Shown here piece after piece: positions 8,143 through 17,175 of a stretch of DNA of 64,000 nt. The first letter of the stretch is position 1; every line of letters begins with the position of its first letter. A program made the translations under genes and the position numbers. A model generated the notes under the pieces. The model ran no database searches. It saw only the letters and a list, made by a program, of their open reading frames with translations, and was not told the DNA's origin. The DNA is from Methylobacterium thuringiense (GTDB lineage Bacteria; Pseudomonadota; Alphaproteobacteria; Rhizobiales; Beijerinckiaceae), in NCBI RefSeq assembly GCF_022179645.1, contig NZ_BPRA01000012.1, forward strand, positions 62,001 to 126,000, read 5' to 3'.

Positions 8143-8352
8143 ATGAAGATCAGTGCGCGCAACGTACTCAAGGGCAAGATCGTCTCCGTCGAGAAGGGCG
8201 CCACCACCGCCCACGTGAAGATCGAGGTCGCCTCCGGCCAGGTCGTCACCTCGGCGATCACCAACGAGGCCGTGGACAGCCTGGGTCTCGCCGTCGGCGG
8301 CGAGGCCTACGCGGTGATCAAGAGCTCCGACGTCATGATCGCGGTGGACTGA
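8143..8352 (+). CDS. mop: Molbindin (Mop/TOBE-domain molybdate-binding protein)
   Basis: A 69-residue single TOBE (Mop) domain. ISARNVLKGKIVSVEKGATT at the start, SAITNEAV in the middle and AYAVIKSSDVMIAVD at the end are the molbindin pattern. Such proteins assemble as rings that bind several molybdate or tungstate anions and are thought to buffer or store the oxyanion in the cytoplasm. The start ATG 8143 has GAGGA six bases upstream. It is followed after five bases by a secreted protein, likely one transcript. A molybdopterin enzyme is encoded at 44-46 kb. Confidence 0.92.
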   Translation: MKISARNVLKGKIVSVEKGATTAHVKIEVASGQVVTSAITNEAVDSLGLAVGGEAYAVIKSSDVMIAVD

Positions 8353-8357
8353 GCACC

Positions 8358-8882
8358 ATGCGCATCTCCGCCTCGGTTCTTCTCGCCGTTCTGGCGCTCG
8401 CCGGCAGCACCGCCCAGGCGCAGGACGCGGCCAAGCCCGAGGCGGATGTCTGCGCGAGCTTCGATTGGCCGCTGGCGCGCGAGCAAGCTTGGTTTTCAGC
8501 GCCCGACCTGCCGGTGCTGGTCTCCGGCGCGAACCTCCCCGTGGAGCGGCCCGCGGCTACTCTCACCCTGAAGCCCTCGGCCGAGGCCGACCTGCCCCAG
8601 GTACCGAGCCGTGCGCCGAAGCCCGGCAGCTTTTCAGGATATGTTCTCGTCGCCGCGCCCCCTGCGCCGGGTCAGGTCCAGGTGACGCTCTCGGGCGAGG
8701 GCTGGATCGACGTGGCGGAGGAGGGCGGCGCGCCCCTCAAGCCCGGCGCTCATAGCGGCCGCAGGGGATGCGTGAGCCTGCGCAAGAGCGTGCGATTTGC
8801 GGTCGGGACGAAGCCGTTGGTGGTCATTGTCAGCAACGCCGCCGCCCAGACGCTGCGTATCGCGGTGACGCCGGTCGACTGA
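8358..8882 (+). CDS. Secreted protein of unknown function, 174 aa
   Basis: It begins with a signal peptide (MRISASVLLAVLALAGSTAQA, cleavage before QDAA). The mature protein has two Cys (VCASFDWPL and RRGCVSL) that could pair in the periplasm, and alternating strands such as YVLVAAPPAPGQVQVTLSG and LVVIVSNAAAQTLRIAVTPV, suggesting a beta-rich fold. It starts five bases after the mop stop, so it is probably co-expressed with molbindin. Whether it has a role in molybdate handling is only a guess from position. Confidence 0.75.
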   Translation: MRISASVLLAVLALAGSTAQAQDAAKPEADVCASFDWPLAREQAWFSAPDLPVLVSGANLPVERPAATLTLKPSAEADLPQVPSRAPKPGSFSGYVLVAAPPAPGQVQVTLSGEGWIDVAEEGGAPLKPGAHSGRRGCVSLRKSVRFAVGTKPLVVIVSNAAAQTLRIAVTPVD

Positions 8883-8903
8883 TCCACTTCGGTGGCGCGA
8901 ATG

Positions 8904-8929
8904 CCCTCTCCCCGCATGCGGGGAGAGGG
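8904..8929. repeat. Perfect 26-bp palindrome (REP-like)
   Basis: CCCTCTCCCCGCA and its exact reverse complement form a perfect palindrome, followed by TGGCGCGGCT. It resembles the first half of the repeat pair at 37149-37282. It lies between the 3' ends of two convergent genes, where it could also act as a bidirectional stem for mRNA ends. Confidence 0.7.
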
Positions 8930-8971
8930 TGGCGCGGCTTGGATCTCAGGGCTGGTCCGAAGCCCACCTGG

Positions 8972-9850
8972 TCACCCCTGCAGGCTCAACCCGACCCCGT
9001 GCAACGCCTGCGCGCCCGGCGCCAGAATGCGTTGCGAATCCCGCTCCGCCAGCTCGCCCTCGAAACCGGCCCGGTCGGCATGACCAGTCCAGCATTCCAG
9101 CGACAGGAACGGCGCGGTCGGCTTCGTCCAGATCGCGAAATGCGGAAAGTCCTCGACCGCCATAGCGATCGCCTTGTCGCCGGGGCCGACGAAACGCATC
9201 GAGCGGCTCTTGGCATCGAGGAAGACCAGCGCTTCCTTGAACATCTCGGGATCGAGCGGCAGCGTCGTGTCGATGAGCGGCACGGCGCGCGTTTCGGCGG
9301 CGATCAGGCCGCCCTCGGCGATCTCCGGCACGTCCGGCGATTCCGTCGCGTCGAAGACGACGTGGTAGCCGCCGCCGGCCCGGCGCTCGCCGTCCGCGAA
9401 GGGCCAGGGAAAGGCGGGGTGGAAGCCGAGCCCATAGGGCAGGGGGGTCTCGCCGGTGTTCTCGACCTTGCAGACGAAGAGCAGGCGGCACGTATCGACC
9501 CGCACGTCGATGTCGAGGCGGAAGGCGAAGGGGTAATGCGTCCGGGTGGCGTCGCCGTCCTCGAGCCGCAACGTCACCGCATCCTCGGACTGCGTCACCA
9601 CGCTGAAGGGCAGGTCGCGGGCGAAGCCGTGCTGGCCCATCGGATAGGTCTGGCCGTCGACCCGAACCACGCCGCCGGCCGAGGCGCCGACCACCGGGAA
9701 GAGCCAGGGCGCGTGCCGGTTCCAGTGCTCGGGGTCGCCGTTCCAGAGGTATTCCCGGCCGGCGACCTGCCACGACACCGGCTCGGCACCCTGCAGCGCG
9801 ATGCGGGCGCTGGTCCCGTCGGCGGCCCGGATCTCGATCGTCTCGCTCAT
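8972..9850 (-). CDS. Aldose 1-epimerase family protein
   Basis: A 292-residue galactose-mutarotase-fold protein. GQHGFARDLPF carries the conserved His and Arg, LPYGLGFHPAFPWP the second catalytic His, and FAIWTKPTAPFLSLECWTG the C-terminal signature with substrate-binding residues; this is the LacX-like branch. It presumably interconverts anomers of a hexose or hexose phosphate; the sugar is not predictable. GGGAG lies nine bases upstream of ATG 9850. No sugar pathway genes are adjacent. Confidence 0.88.
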   Translation of the reverse strand: MSETIEIRAADGTSARIALQGAEPVSWQVAGREYLWNGDPEHWNRHAPWLFPVVGASAGGVVRVDGQTYPMGQHGFARDLPFSVVTQSEDAVTLRLEDGDATRTHYPFAFRLDIDVRVDTCRLLFVCKVENTGETPLPYGLGFHPAFPWPFADGERRAGGGYHVVFDATESPDVPEIAEGGLIAAETRAVPLIDTTLPLDPEMFKEALVFLDAKSRSMRFVGPGDKAIAMAVEDFPHFAIWTKPTAPFLSLECWTGHADRAGFEGELAERDSQRILAPGAQALHGVGLSLQG

Positions 9851-10227
9851 GATACGCGTCTCCCTGGGCCGTCCGCTTCGGGACTCTTCCGGTGAGCGGG
9901 GCAGGGGGCGCCCGGTTCCGCGGCGGACCGGAGCCCCGAATCCGGCTCGAACCGATCATGAACCTAGCGCATGCCGTAGAAAAAGGGACTCCGGCAGGAG
10001 CAAAATATCACACGCGACCAAGGGGATAGAGCGGACGCCGTCACCGCTCGGCAGAAGCGCGCCGGACCGGTCGCAGTGAAGGTTCGATTCACCGTGAGTC
10101 CAGGCCGCGGGGGATAACCCGGTCCGGACCGCATCGACGGAAACCCGATCCTGCGAGTCCGCACGCCACAGCAACGGGAACGGCGCGGCCTCGCGGGCTG
10201 CAGCGGACCCGGCACGAGGCGGTTAGG
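9851..10227. other. Intergenic region between divergent genes
   Basis: 377 bases. No open frame here has a ribosome binding site plus a plausible product. It should hold the promoters of both divergent genes; I see no clear -35/-10 pair and only small imperfect GC stems. Confidence 0.35.
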
Positions 10228-11142
10228 ATGCGGCGCGAACCGACCTTCGACGATCTGGATTTCGACCAACCGGACGACGGCGTCCTGCCGCTCGGTGCGC
10301 CGAGGCCGTTCGGCCGCGCCCGTCTCGCCGCCCGCCTTGCCCTTGCCGCGGCGGTGATCGCCGGCCTCAGCCTTTTCGCCCGCGACAGAACCGGGTCGGC
10401 GCCATCGCCGCGCGCCTGGACAGAACCGCAACGCCTCGTGCAGGCGCCTGCCGTTCGCGCAGCGATCCCGGCGAGTACGGCCGGGCCGCTGCTGGCCATG
10501 GATTCCGGCGATCCGCCGGCCCGCGCCGAGCCTCCGCGCTGGAACGCGGCCACGGGCCTGCGCGAAGATGCCCTGACGCAGGGCAGCTTCGATGCGATCG
10601 AGGCGCCGTTTCTGCGGCTGACAATGACCGAGACGGGGCAGAGCCCCGAACCGGCGACGAGCCTGTTCGTGACGCTCGCCCGTCGTGCGGCGGAGATGCA
10701 GGGGCTGTCGGTGCTCCGCACCGGCGTACGCGGCACGGTCGAAACCAAGTTCGGTCCGTTCGAGACGGTGGAGGCGACGCTGAGCGGGCAGGGCTCCCGC
10801 CTCTGCACGGGGTTTGCCGGCATCGGCGCCAAGGCGATGCGGATCGACGGATGGCTCTGCGGCGTGCTCGGGCAGGCTCCCGAGCCTCGCGCGGTAGCCT
10901 GCGCCATCGGCGCGGTGCGGCTCGCCATCGCCGCGACCCCGACGATCGAGGTCGCGTTCGGGGAGGCCGAGCTGCGCCGAAGCGCCGGATGCGGTCCTGA
11001 GGGGGGCGTCGCCGGAAACACCCGCGGCAGCGACGAGACCGGGTCCATCGCCGGTCGCAAAACTGCAACAGGGGAGAGGAATTCGCGCCGGCCCAGAAAA
11101 AATGAGGCGGAACTGCGGCGAAATACGCAAGCGCGGCTATAA
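10228..11142 (+). CDS. Hypothetical membrane-anchored protein, 304 aa
   Basis: Acidic cytoplasmic N-terminus (FDDLDFDQPDDG), one membrane segment around residues 33-52 (ARLAARLALAAAVIAGLSLF), then an Ala/Pro-rich linker and a probable periplasmic domain (residues ~100-250) containing LFVTLARRAAEMQG and three Cys (RLCTG, WLCGVLG, VACAIG). The last ~50 residues are polar and Arg-rich. AGG lies just before ATG 10228. The layout resembles uncharacterised inner-membrane anchored proteins of Methylobacteriaceae; no function can be assigned. Confidence 0.7.
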   Translation: MRREPTFDDLDFDQPDDGVLPLGAPRPFGRARLAARLALAAAVIAGLSLFARDRTGSAPSPRAWTEPQRLVQAPAVRAAIPASTAGPLLAMDSGDPPARAEPPRWNAATGLREDALTQGSFDAIEAPFLRLTMTETGQSPEPATSLFVTLARRAAEMQGLSVLRTGVRGTVETKFGPFETVEATLSGQGSRLCTGFAGIGAKAMRIDGWLCGVLGQAPEPRAVACAIGAVRLAIAATPTIEVAFGEAELRRSAGCGPEGGVAGNTRGSDETGSIAGRKTATGERNSRRPRKNEAELRRNTQARL

Positions 11143-11239
11143 GGGCGGAACAACGGCTCAGCTCAGGCGTCTACTCCACAACGGGCTAATTGTTAACGTG
11201 CCCACCTTAGCTTCTGCCCACGCAAATCAGGGTCCCGCC

Positions 11240-11653
11240 ATGCGCTTTATCAAGCTCGCCCTCCTGGGCGCCCTCTCCGTCACCGCGATCGGGTTCGGCT
11301 CGGCTGCAGAGGCGCAGGGCCCTTACGGCGCTCCGGGTTACGTCCGCGTCAGCCGTCCGCTGCCGATCCGCATCAAGCCGCGCAGCTGGCTCGACGCCGG
11401 CAACGTCACCGAGGCCTATAACGGTTCCGTCGCGAACCCGGCGACCAACCCCTACCTGATCCAGGCCAGCAACCTGAATTCGCCGGTCTACGGCCGCAAC
11501 GACATGTACGGCGGCAGCAACATGCCCGACGCCATCACCAACGGCCCGTTCATCGGCGCCCGCGGCGGCGCGATCCGCAACGTCGACTTCTCGGCGATCG
11601 ACGCGATCGACCCGACGTCCTACGTCTCGCGCACGGGCCGGTCGCCCTACTAG
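11240..11653 (+). CDS. Secreted protein, 137 aa
   Basis: The signal peptide is clear (MRFIKLALLGALSVTAIGFG, then SAAEAQ). The mature chain is rich in Asn, Tyr, Gly and Pro (YGAPGYVRVSRP; NPATNPYLIQASNLNSPVYG), with no Cys. It is probably an exported envelope or surface protein of unknown role. ATG 11240 has AGGG upstream; an AT-richer stretch at 11100-11215 probably carries the promoter. An intrinsic terminator follows, so it is a single-gene unit. Confidence 0.75.
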   Translation: MRFIKLALLGALSVTAIGFGSAAEAQGPYGAPGYVRVSRPLPIRIKPRSWLDAGNVTEAYNGSVANPATNPYLIQASNLNSPVYGRNDMYGGSNMPDAITNGPFIGARGGAIRNVDFSAIDAIDPTSYVSRTGRSPY

Positions 11654-11679
11654 AACCAAGCGACTTTTCGGATTTCGAG

Positions 11680-11710
11680 ACGGGCCCCTTTTCGGGGTCC
11701 GTTTTCGTTT
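11680..11710 (+). terminator. Rho-independent terminator
   Basis: ACGGGCCCC (11680-11688) pairs with GGGGTCCGT (11694-11702) with one G-U, followed by TTTCGTTT. It ends the transcript of the secreted-protein gene and separates it from the convergent leuB. Confidence 0.8.
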
Positions 11711-11748
11711 GGGGTGGTGCCCGACCGATTCGAGCTCACCCACTGCGC

Positions 11749-12852
11749 TCAGGCGGAGCCGAGCTCGCGCAGGATCGCATCGCCCATCTCGGACGTGCTG
11801 ATCACCGCGGCACCCTCCTTGGCGATGTCGCGGGTGCGGGCGCCGGAGGCGAGCACGCGGGTGATCGCGGCCTCGACTTGGTCGGCGGCGTCGCCGAGGC
11901 CGAAGGAGTAGCGCAGGCACATGGCCAGCGAGCCGATCATCGCGATCGGGTTGGCGAAGCCCTTGCCGGCGATATCGGGAGCCGAGCCGTGGACGGGCTC
12001 GTAGAGCGCCTTGCGGGTGCCCTTGGCATCGACCGCTCCCAGCGACGCCGAAGGCAGCATCCCGAGGGAGCCGGTGAGCATCGCCGCGATGTCCGAAAGC
12101 ACGTCGCCGAACAGGTTGTCCATGACGAGCACGTCGAACTGCTTCGGACGCCGGACGAGCTGCATGGCGCAGTTGTCGGCGAGCACGTGCTCCAACGCGA
12201 TGTCGGAATGGTGCTCCTGGTGGACCCGCGTGACCACCTCCTTCCAGAGGACGCCGGTCTTCATGACGTTGTTCTTCTCGGCCGAGGCGACGCGGCCGGA
12301 GCGCTTGCGGGCGAGATCGAAGGCGACGTGGGCGATCCGCTCGATCTCGGCGGTGGTGTAGACCTGGGTGTCGACGGCGCGCTTGGAGCCGTCCTCCAGC
12401 GTCGTGATCTCCTTCGGCTCACCGAAATAGACGCCGCCGGTGAGCTCGCGCACGATCATGATGTCGAGGCCCTCGACGAGCTCGGGCTTGAGCGCGGAGG
12501 CCTCGGCCAGCGCCGGGTAGCAGATCGCCGGGCGCAGATTTGCGAACAGGCCGAGATCCTTGCGCAGGCGCAGCAGGCCGGCCTCGGGGCGGATCTCGTA
12601 GGCGACGCCGGCCCATTTCGGGCCGCCGACGGCGCCGAGCAGGATGGCATCGGCCGCATCGGCCTTGGCGAGCGTCGCGTCGGAGAGCGGCGTGCCGTGC
12701 GCGTCGATGGCCGAGCCGCCGACGAGGTCGGTCTCGGTCTCGAACGTCGCGAGGCCGGCTCGACCCAGCCAGCCGACCACTTTTTCGACCTCGGCCATCA
12801 CCTCGGGGCCGATGCCGTCGCCGGGGAGGAGAAGGAGCTTGTAGGTCGTCAT
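11749..12852 (-). CDS. leuB: 3-isopropylmalate dehydrogenase
   Basis: Oxidises and decarboxylates 3-isopropylmalate with NAD+, the third step of leucine synthesis. The 367-residue protein has the [12 protein letters not shown] start, the substrate-contact segment ending [16 protein letters not shown], the family signature around [19 protein letters not shown] with metal-binding Asp residues, and [15 protein letters not shown] in the NAD site. Length is standard. ATG 12852 follows AGGGCGACC. It is not in an operon with leuA; leuC and leuD are not in the window. Confidence 0.96.
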   Translation of the reverse strand: MTTYKLLLLPGDGIGPEVMAEVEKVVGWLGRAGLATFETETDLVGGSAIDAHGTPLSDATLAKADAADAILLGAVGGPKWAGVAYEIRPEAGLLRLRKDLGLFANLRPAICYPALAEASALKPELVEGLDIMIVRELTGGVYFGEPKEITTLEDGSKRAVDTQVYTTAEIERIAHVAFDLARKRSGRVASAEKNNVMKTGVLWKEVVTRVHQEHHSDIALEHVLADNCAMQLVRRPKQFDVLVMDNLFGDVLSDIAAMLTGSLGMLPSASLGAVDAKGTRKALYEPVHGSAPDIAGKGFANPIAMIGSLAMCLRYSFGLGDAADQVEAAITRVLASGARTRDIAKEGAAVISTSEMGDAILRELGSA

Positions 12853-13057
12853 GGTCGCCCTGGCCTTTGAAGCATGATGCGGAACAGTCGATCCGGTTTT
12901 CCGACGACATCACGCGCGAACGAGGAACTCGATCATGCCACCGCTCCCGTAAGGCAGCGGCACGATCGAGATGCCCGGGCTTGGTCGGCCGGGCGATTGT
13001 CAGGGGGCTGTAATGAGCCGGTCCCGGTGCTGGCAAGTCCGGAGACGCCGGTTCGGC

Positions 13058-14533
13058 TCAGTGCGCCTGCCGGAGCGCGCGGCGCTCGCCGTCGGGCATG
13101 GGCGGTTGCGGCATGCCTCCTCGCTCGCCGTTCGTCATGCCGGCATCGAATATCCGGAAGGTGCCGCGCCCGGCGGCCTTGGCGGCGTAGAGGGCGGTGT
13201 CGGCCTGCGTGAACAGGTCGGAGGGCGTGCACGGCCCGACGACGGGGGCGATGCCGACGGAGGCGCCGATGCGGAAGGCGTGCGCACCGCATTGCATGGG
13301 CTGGCTCAGGGCGGCGACGATCGCGTCGGCGAGCACCTCCGTCGCGCTGTCCCCGGCACCGCGGCCAAGCAGCACGGCGAACTCGTCGCCGCCGATCCGC
13401 GCGACGAGATCCGCCCCCGTGCAGACCGTGCCGAGCCGGCGGGCGGCCTCCTGCAGGCAGGCATCGCCCAGGGCGTGGCCGAAGCCGTCGTTGATCCGCT
13501 TGAAGCCATCGAGATCGACCAGCAACAGCGCGGCGACGGGTGCGCGGTCGCGGCGATCCGCGCCGAGATCCGCCAGCCGAGCCTCGAAGCTGGCGCGGTT
13601 GGCGAGCCCCGTCATCACGTCGAACTCGGCGAGATAGCGGGTCCGTTCGAGCAGCAGCGTCTGCTCGGTGATGTCCTGCTTCATGCCGAACAGGCGCACG
13701 GGGACCCCGTCCCGGCAATCGGTCGCGGCGGTGAGCCGGATCCAGCGGCGGCGCCCCTTCAGCGTGACGATCTCGGTATCGAGCCGGAAGCCGCGACGGC
13801 CGGCGATGGCCGCGCTGCGGGTCCGCTCGAGCACCTCGCGCGACGCCTGCGTGTAGCAATCCAGCGTCGTGTGGCGCGCGAGGCGCGCACCCCGCGGGAT
13901 CTCGAACAGGTCGAAGACCTGATCGGTCCAAGTCAGGCCGTCGTCGTGCAACGCGCATTCCCAGATGCCGACGCGCGCCCCGGCCGCCGCCCGCTCGAAG
14001 GTGCCGCGGCCCTGGGCCATCTCCTCGGCCTGCGCGCGGATGGTGAGGGCCTGCTTCTCGAGGCGATCCCGGAGACGCTCGATGGTGATGTCGTCGCATC
14101 GGCGCGCGGCCACCGGCGCGAGTTCGGCCGCCAGATCCTCGAAGGCCCGAACATGCACCGCCGAGAGCCAGCGCGGCTGCGAATGGACCAGACTGAGCAC
14201 GCCGAACGGCCGGCCCGTCTCCGACATCAGAGGGATGCCAGCATAGAAGCGGATGCGCGGCCGGCCGGATGCAGCTTGAACCGAGTCGGCCTCCAGATCG
14301 ATGTCCGGCACGACGACCGTGCCGGAAGCGGCCATCACCTGGAGGCGGCAGGCGGCGGGATTGGCGGACCAGGGGATCGGCGCGCCGGAATGGAATTCGG
14401 CCGGACGGCCCTCTTCGTCCGTCAGGCGGATCATCGCCGCACGGACGCAGAAGCTGCGGCGAACGCGCTCCAGCAACAATGCGATCGGATCAGGGCTGTC
14501 GAGGCACATCACACGAACGACACTCGTCCCCAC
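13058..14533 (-). CDS. GAF-PAS-GGDEF diguanylate cyclase
   Basis: A 491-residue cytoplasmic protein without membrane segments. Residues ~10-140 resemble a GAF sensor (IRFYAGIPLMSETGRPFGVLSLV), ~180-290 a PAS domain with PAC (LFGMKQDITEQ), and ~300-460 a GGDEF domain with intact RIGGDEFAVLL. It should make cyclic di-GMP from two GTP in response to a small signal. The product-inhibition site RxxD, five residues before GGDEF, reads TGAD, so feedback inhibition through the I-site is probably absent. The annotated start is a GTG with a poor ribosome binding site; an ATG eight codons later is possible. Confidence 0.88.
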   Translation of the reverse strand: MGTSVVRVMCLDSPDPIALLLERVRRSFCVRAAMIRLTDEEGRPAEFHSGAPIPWSANPAACRLQVMAASGTVVVPDIDLEADSVQAASGRPRIRFYAGIPLMSETGRPFGVLSLVHSQPRWLSAVHVRAFEDLAAELAPVAARRCDDITIERLRDRLEKQALTIRAQAEEMAQGRGTFERAAAGARVGIWECALHDDGLTWTDQVFDLFEIPRGARLARHTTLDCYTQASREVLERTRSAAIAGRRGFRLDTEIVTLKGRRRWIRLTAATDCRDGVPVRLFGMKQDITEQTLLLERTRYLAEFDVMTGLANRASFEARLADLGADRRDRAPVAALLLVDLDGFKRINDGFGHALGDACLQEAARRLGTVCTGADLVARIGGDEFAVLLGRGAGDSATEVLADAIVAALSQPMQCGAHAFRIGASVGIAPVVGPCTPSDLFTQADTALYAAKAAGRGTFRIFDAGMTNGERGGMPQPPMPDGERRALRQAH

Positions 14534-14691
14534 CCCGCCGAACCGAACGCCCGCGCGGATCGAGGGATATCAGACAGTGAGGTGCAAAGCGTAAAGGTTT
14601 AATTGGCCTTCGGCGCACCGGTCACGGGCGAACGACTGGGAACCAGACCGGTCCCGCATTCGGAGGCAGTTCGGCGAGAGCCGGCGGCGGA

Positions 14692-15654
14692 CTATGCCTT
14701 GCGCGCCACCGTGAACCGCGCCGCCTCGCGCAGGATGGCCGCGCGCTCGCCCCAGGGGGCCACCGCCTCCTCGCAGATGCCGACGAGGCGGTCGCATTCG
14801 GCGCGGGCGCCGTCGAGGCCCAGGCGATCGACCAGGGTCGCCTTGCCGGCGTCCTTGTCCTTGCCGGTGGCCTTGCCCATCGCTTCCGGAGACGCCTCGC
14901 GGTCGAGGATGTCGTCGGCGACCTGGAAGGCCTGGCCCAACGCCTGGCCGTAGCGCAGGAGCGCGGCGCGCTGCCCGCGGTCGGCGTGGCCAACGATGGC
15001 GCCGGCCTCGACCGAGAAGGCGAGGATCGCACCGGTCTTCATCGCCTGCATGCGCAGCGTATCGTCGATGTCGAGGACGACCTTGCCGAAACGGCCCTCG
15101 GCCGAGAGGTCGAGGAGCTGTCCGCCGACCATGCCGCCGAGCCCCGAGGATTTGGCGAGGCCGAGCACGAGGTCGGCGCGGATCGCGGGATCGGGCTGCC
15201 ACTGCGCGTCGGCGGTGATCTCGAAGGCCAGCGTCTGCAGGGCATCGCCGACGAGGATCGCGGTGGCCTCGTCATAGGCCTTGTGGACGGTGGGCTTGCC
15301 GCGGCGCAGGTCGTCGTCGTCCATGGCCGGCAGATCGTCGTGGACCAGCGAGTAGCAGTGCACCAGCTCGACGCCGGCGCCGGCCGCCATCGCGCCCTCC
15401 TCGGACCCGCCGAGCATGCGCGCGGTCTCGATGGCCAGGAACGGGCGCAGGCGCTTGCCGCCGCCGAGCACGGCATGGCGCATCGCCTCCATCAGGCGCG
15501 GCGGCCGGGCGATCTCGCCGGCGCGCAAAGTCTCGTCGAGGAGCGCTACCAGGAAGCGCTCGACGTCGTCGGCCACGGTGGCGAGCCTGTGGGAAAACGG
15601 CTCGGCCGACGCGTTCGCCTTGACCGGGGCGTCGGAACCCTGCGTTGAGGTCAT
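14692..15654 (-). CDS. ispA: Farnesyl diphosphate synthase (polyprenyl synthetase)
   Basis: Condenses IPP with DMAPP and GPP to give FPP, the precursor of hopanoids, carotenoids and quinone tails. The 320-residue protein has [11 protein letters not shown], the first Asp-rich motif [17 protein letters not shown] and the second, QVADDILD. Tyr five residues before the first motif (CYSLVHDD) favours a C15 product, but GGPP cannot be excluded. Usual length is about 300; the extra residues are an N-terminal tail. It diverges from mtgA with only about 35 bases between starts if the longer mtgA start is used. dxs is not adjacent. Confidence 0.9.
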   Translation of the reverse strand: MTSTQGSDAPVKANASAEPFSHRLATVADDVERFLVALLDETLRAGEIARPPRLMEAMRHAVLGGGKRLRPFLAIETARMLGGSEEGAMAAGAGVELVHCYSLVHDDLPAMDDDDLRRGKPTVHKAYDEATAILVGDALQTLAFEITADAQWQPDPAIRADLVLGLAKSSGLGGMVGGQLLDLSAEGRFGKVVLDIDDTLRMQAMKTGAILAFSVEAGAIVGHADRGQRAALLRYGQALGQAFQVADDILDREASPEAMGKATGKDKDAGKATLVDRLGLDGARAECDRLVGICEEAVAPWGERAAILREAARFTVARKA

Positions 15655-15689
15655 CGAAAGGGCCTGACTTGGGGGTGGGCGCGTGCGGC

Positions 15690-16445
15690 GTGCTTAGGGT
15701 GGAACGCGAGGAGACCCGCCGGCCGGATCCGCAGGAGCGCAGCCTGCGGCGGATCCAGCCTGCGCGGCGAATGGCGGGAGCCCGGCGCATCGCCTCGCTG
15801 GCCATGCGCCTCGCCCTCGCCCTCGTCGCCCTCACGCTTGTGCTGACGCTCGTCTATCGCGTGGTGATGCCCGTCTCAACCCCGATGCTGGGGCGATGGT
15901 TGACGGGCCAGCCGGTATCACGGGAGGCTGTGCCGTTCGACCGGATCGCGCCGGCACTGGTGCGCGCCGTCTTCACCGCCGAGGACCAGAAGTTCTGCAT
16001 GCACCACGGCATCGACTGGACGGCGCTGACCGACGTCGTGGACGACGAGGGCGGCCCGAGCCGCGGCGCCTCCACCATCACCATGCAGACGGTCAAGAAC
16101 GTCTTCCTCTGGCGCGGCCGCTCCTACATCCGCAAGGCCATCGAGATCCCGATCGCCATGCTGGCCGACCTGCTCTGGGGCAAACGCCGGACCATGGAGA
16201 TCTATCTCAACGTCGCCGAATGGGGCGAGGGCGTCTTCGGCGCCGAGGCCGCGGCCCGGCACTGGTTCAACAAGAGCGCCCGCGACCTGAAGCCCTCCGA
16301 GGCGATCCTGCTGGCCGCAACCCTGCCGAACCCGATCGCGCGCAACCCGCGCAAGCCGTCGCCCGAGACCCGTGCCAAGGCCTCCCGCATCCAGGCCGCC
16401 TACGGCGCCATGGACGACTACATCGGCTGCCTCGGCCCGCGATAG
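15690..16445 (+). CDS. mtgA: Monofunctional biosynthetic peptidoglycan transglycosylase
   Basis: Polymerises lipid II into glycan strands on the outer face of the inner membrane. It has a basic cytoplasmic tail, one membrane anchor ([18 protein letters not shown]), then the GT51 domain with the catalytic-Glu motif [31 protein letters not shown], and the later motifs [15 protein letters not shown] and [22 protein letters not shown]. No transpeptidase domain follows. The start is uncertain: GTG 15690 (251 aa, preceded by GGGGGTGG) is used here; ATG 15771 (224 aa) would leave more room for promoters opposite ispA. Confidence 0.92.
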   Translation: MLRVEREETRRPDPQERSLRRIQPARRMAGARRIASLAMRLALALVALTLVLTLVYRVVMPVSTPMLGRWLTGQPVSREAVPFDRIAPALVRAVFTAEDQKFCMHHGIDWTALTDVVDDEGGPSRGASTITMQTVKNVFLWRGRSYIRKAIEIPIAMLADLLWGKRRTMEIYLNVAEWGEGVFGAEAAARHWFNKSARDLKPSEAILLAATLPNPIARNPRKPSPETRAKASRIQAAYGAMDDYIGCLGPR

Positions 16446-16504
16446 CGGCGGCCGCCGTCATCCTGTAGTGGCTCCGGAACACCCAAAAACCCGAGCGGAA
16501 CCGG

Positions 16505-17077
16505 ATGGCCGACGACACACCCTTTGAGCTCACCCTGGAGCGGATCGCCCTGATCCGCCGGATGGTCGTCGCCTGGAACGGCGCCGGATCCGGCGCACCG
16601 ATCGTCCACCCCGACGCGCCCTACGGCAGCACCGACCGCGACGGCGACATCTTCAACGTCACCGGCGACGACGACGGCGCCGACGAGGAGCATCGCGCAT
16701 TGGGCGATGCGCTCGCCGTGTTCCTGCAGAACGCCGTGCTCAAGCCAGGCCGCTACCAGTACCACAACACTCTGGCCAAGCTCGATTCCAGCGATGTCGG
16801 CGACGTCTTCCGCGACGAGGCCACCGGCGAGACGCCCGAGCACGTCACCTTCGACATCACGGCCGAGCACATCGTGCTGGCGCAGCGGCTCGCGGTCCTG
16901 TGGGACACGGCCCGCGACGTGCCGGGGATCGATGTGGCGCAGCCCTACGGGGCGGATCTCGAGATCCCTCCGCAGCACCACGAGATGCAGCCGGCCCTGC
17001 AGATCTTCCTGCGATATGCGGATCTGGGGCCGGGGTTTTTCGAGGAGTCCGAGGGGCGTTGGACGGCCGTCGGATAG
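16505..17077 (+). CDS. Unknown protein built of two internal repeats, 190 aa
   Basis: I do not recognise this family. The protein repeats itself: FELTLERIALIRRMVVAWN (from residue 7) matches FDITAEHIVLAQRLAVLWD (from 116); PYG at 39-41 matches PYG at 147-149; and ALAVFLQNAVLKPGRY (69-84) matches ALQIFLRYADLGPGFF (164-179). The linker between them is acidic (TGDDDGADEEH). It is soluble, with no signal peptide or Cys. An ancient duplication that now folds as a pseudo-dimer is the simplest reading. It lies just downstream of mtgA on the same strand. Confidence 0.75.
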   Translation: MADDTPFELTLERIALIRRMVVAWNGAGSGAPIVHPDAPYGSTDRDGDIFNVTGDDDGADEEHRALGDALAVFLQNAVLKPGRYQYHNTLAKLDSSDVGDVFRDEATGETPEHVTFDITAEHIVLAQRLAVLWDTARDVPGIDVAQPYGADLEIPPQHHEMQPALQIFLRYADLGPGFFEESEGRWTAVG

Positions 17078-17091
17078 GAGAAATTTGGTGT

Positions 17092-17160
17092 CGCTTCGCG
17101 ACTGTCGATACGCTGGGTCCCGGATCGCCTTCCGCTGCGCTGCAGGCGTCCGGGAAAGGG
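17092..17160 (+). repeat. Repeat copy A, left of the GIY-YIG gene
   Basis: A 69-bp unit beginning CGCTTCGCGACT, with CTGGGTCCCGG in the middle and ending GCGTCCGGGAAAGG. Internal arms TCCCGGA/TCCGGGA can form a hairpin. It is about four-fifths identical by eye to copy B at 17491-17556 (inverted) and clearly related to the pair at 25813-25984. Confidence 0.8.
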
Positions 17161-17175
17161 GGCGGAGGTTTTGCG

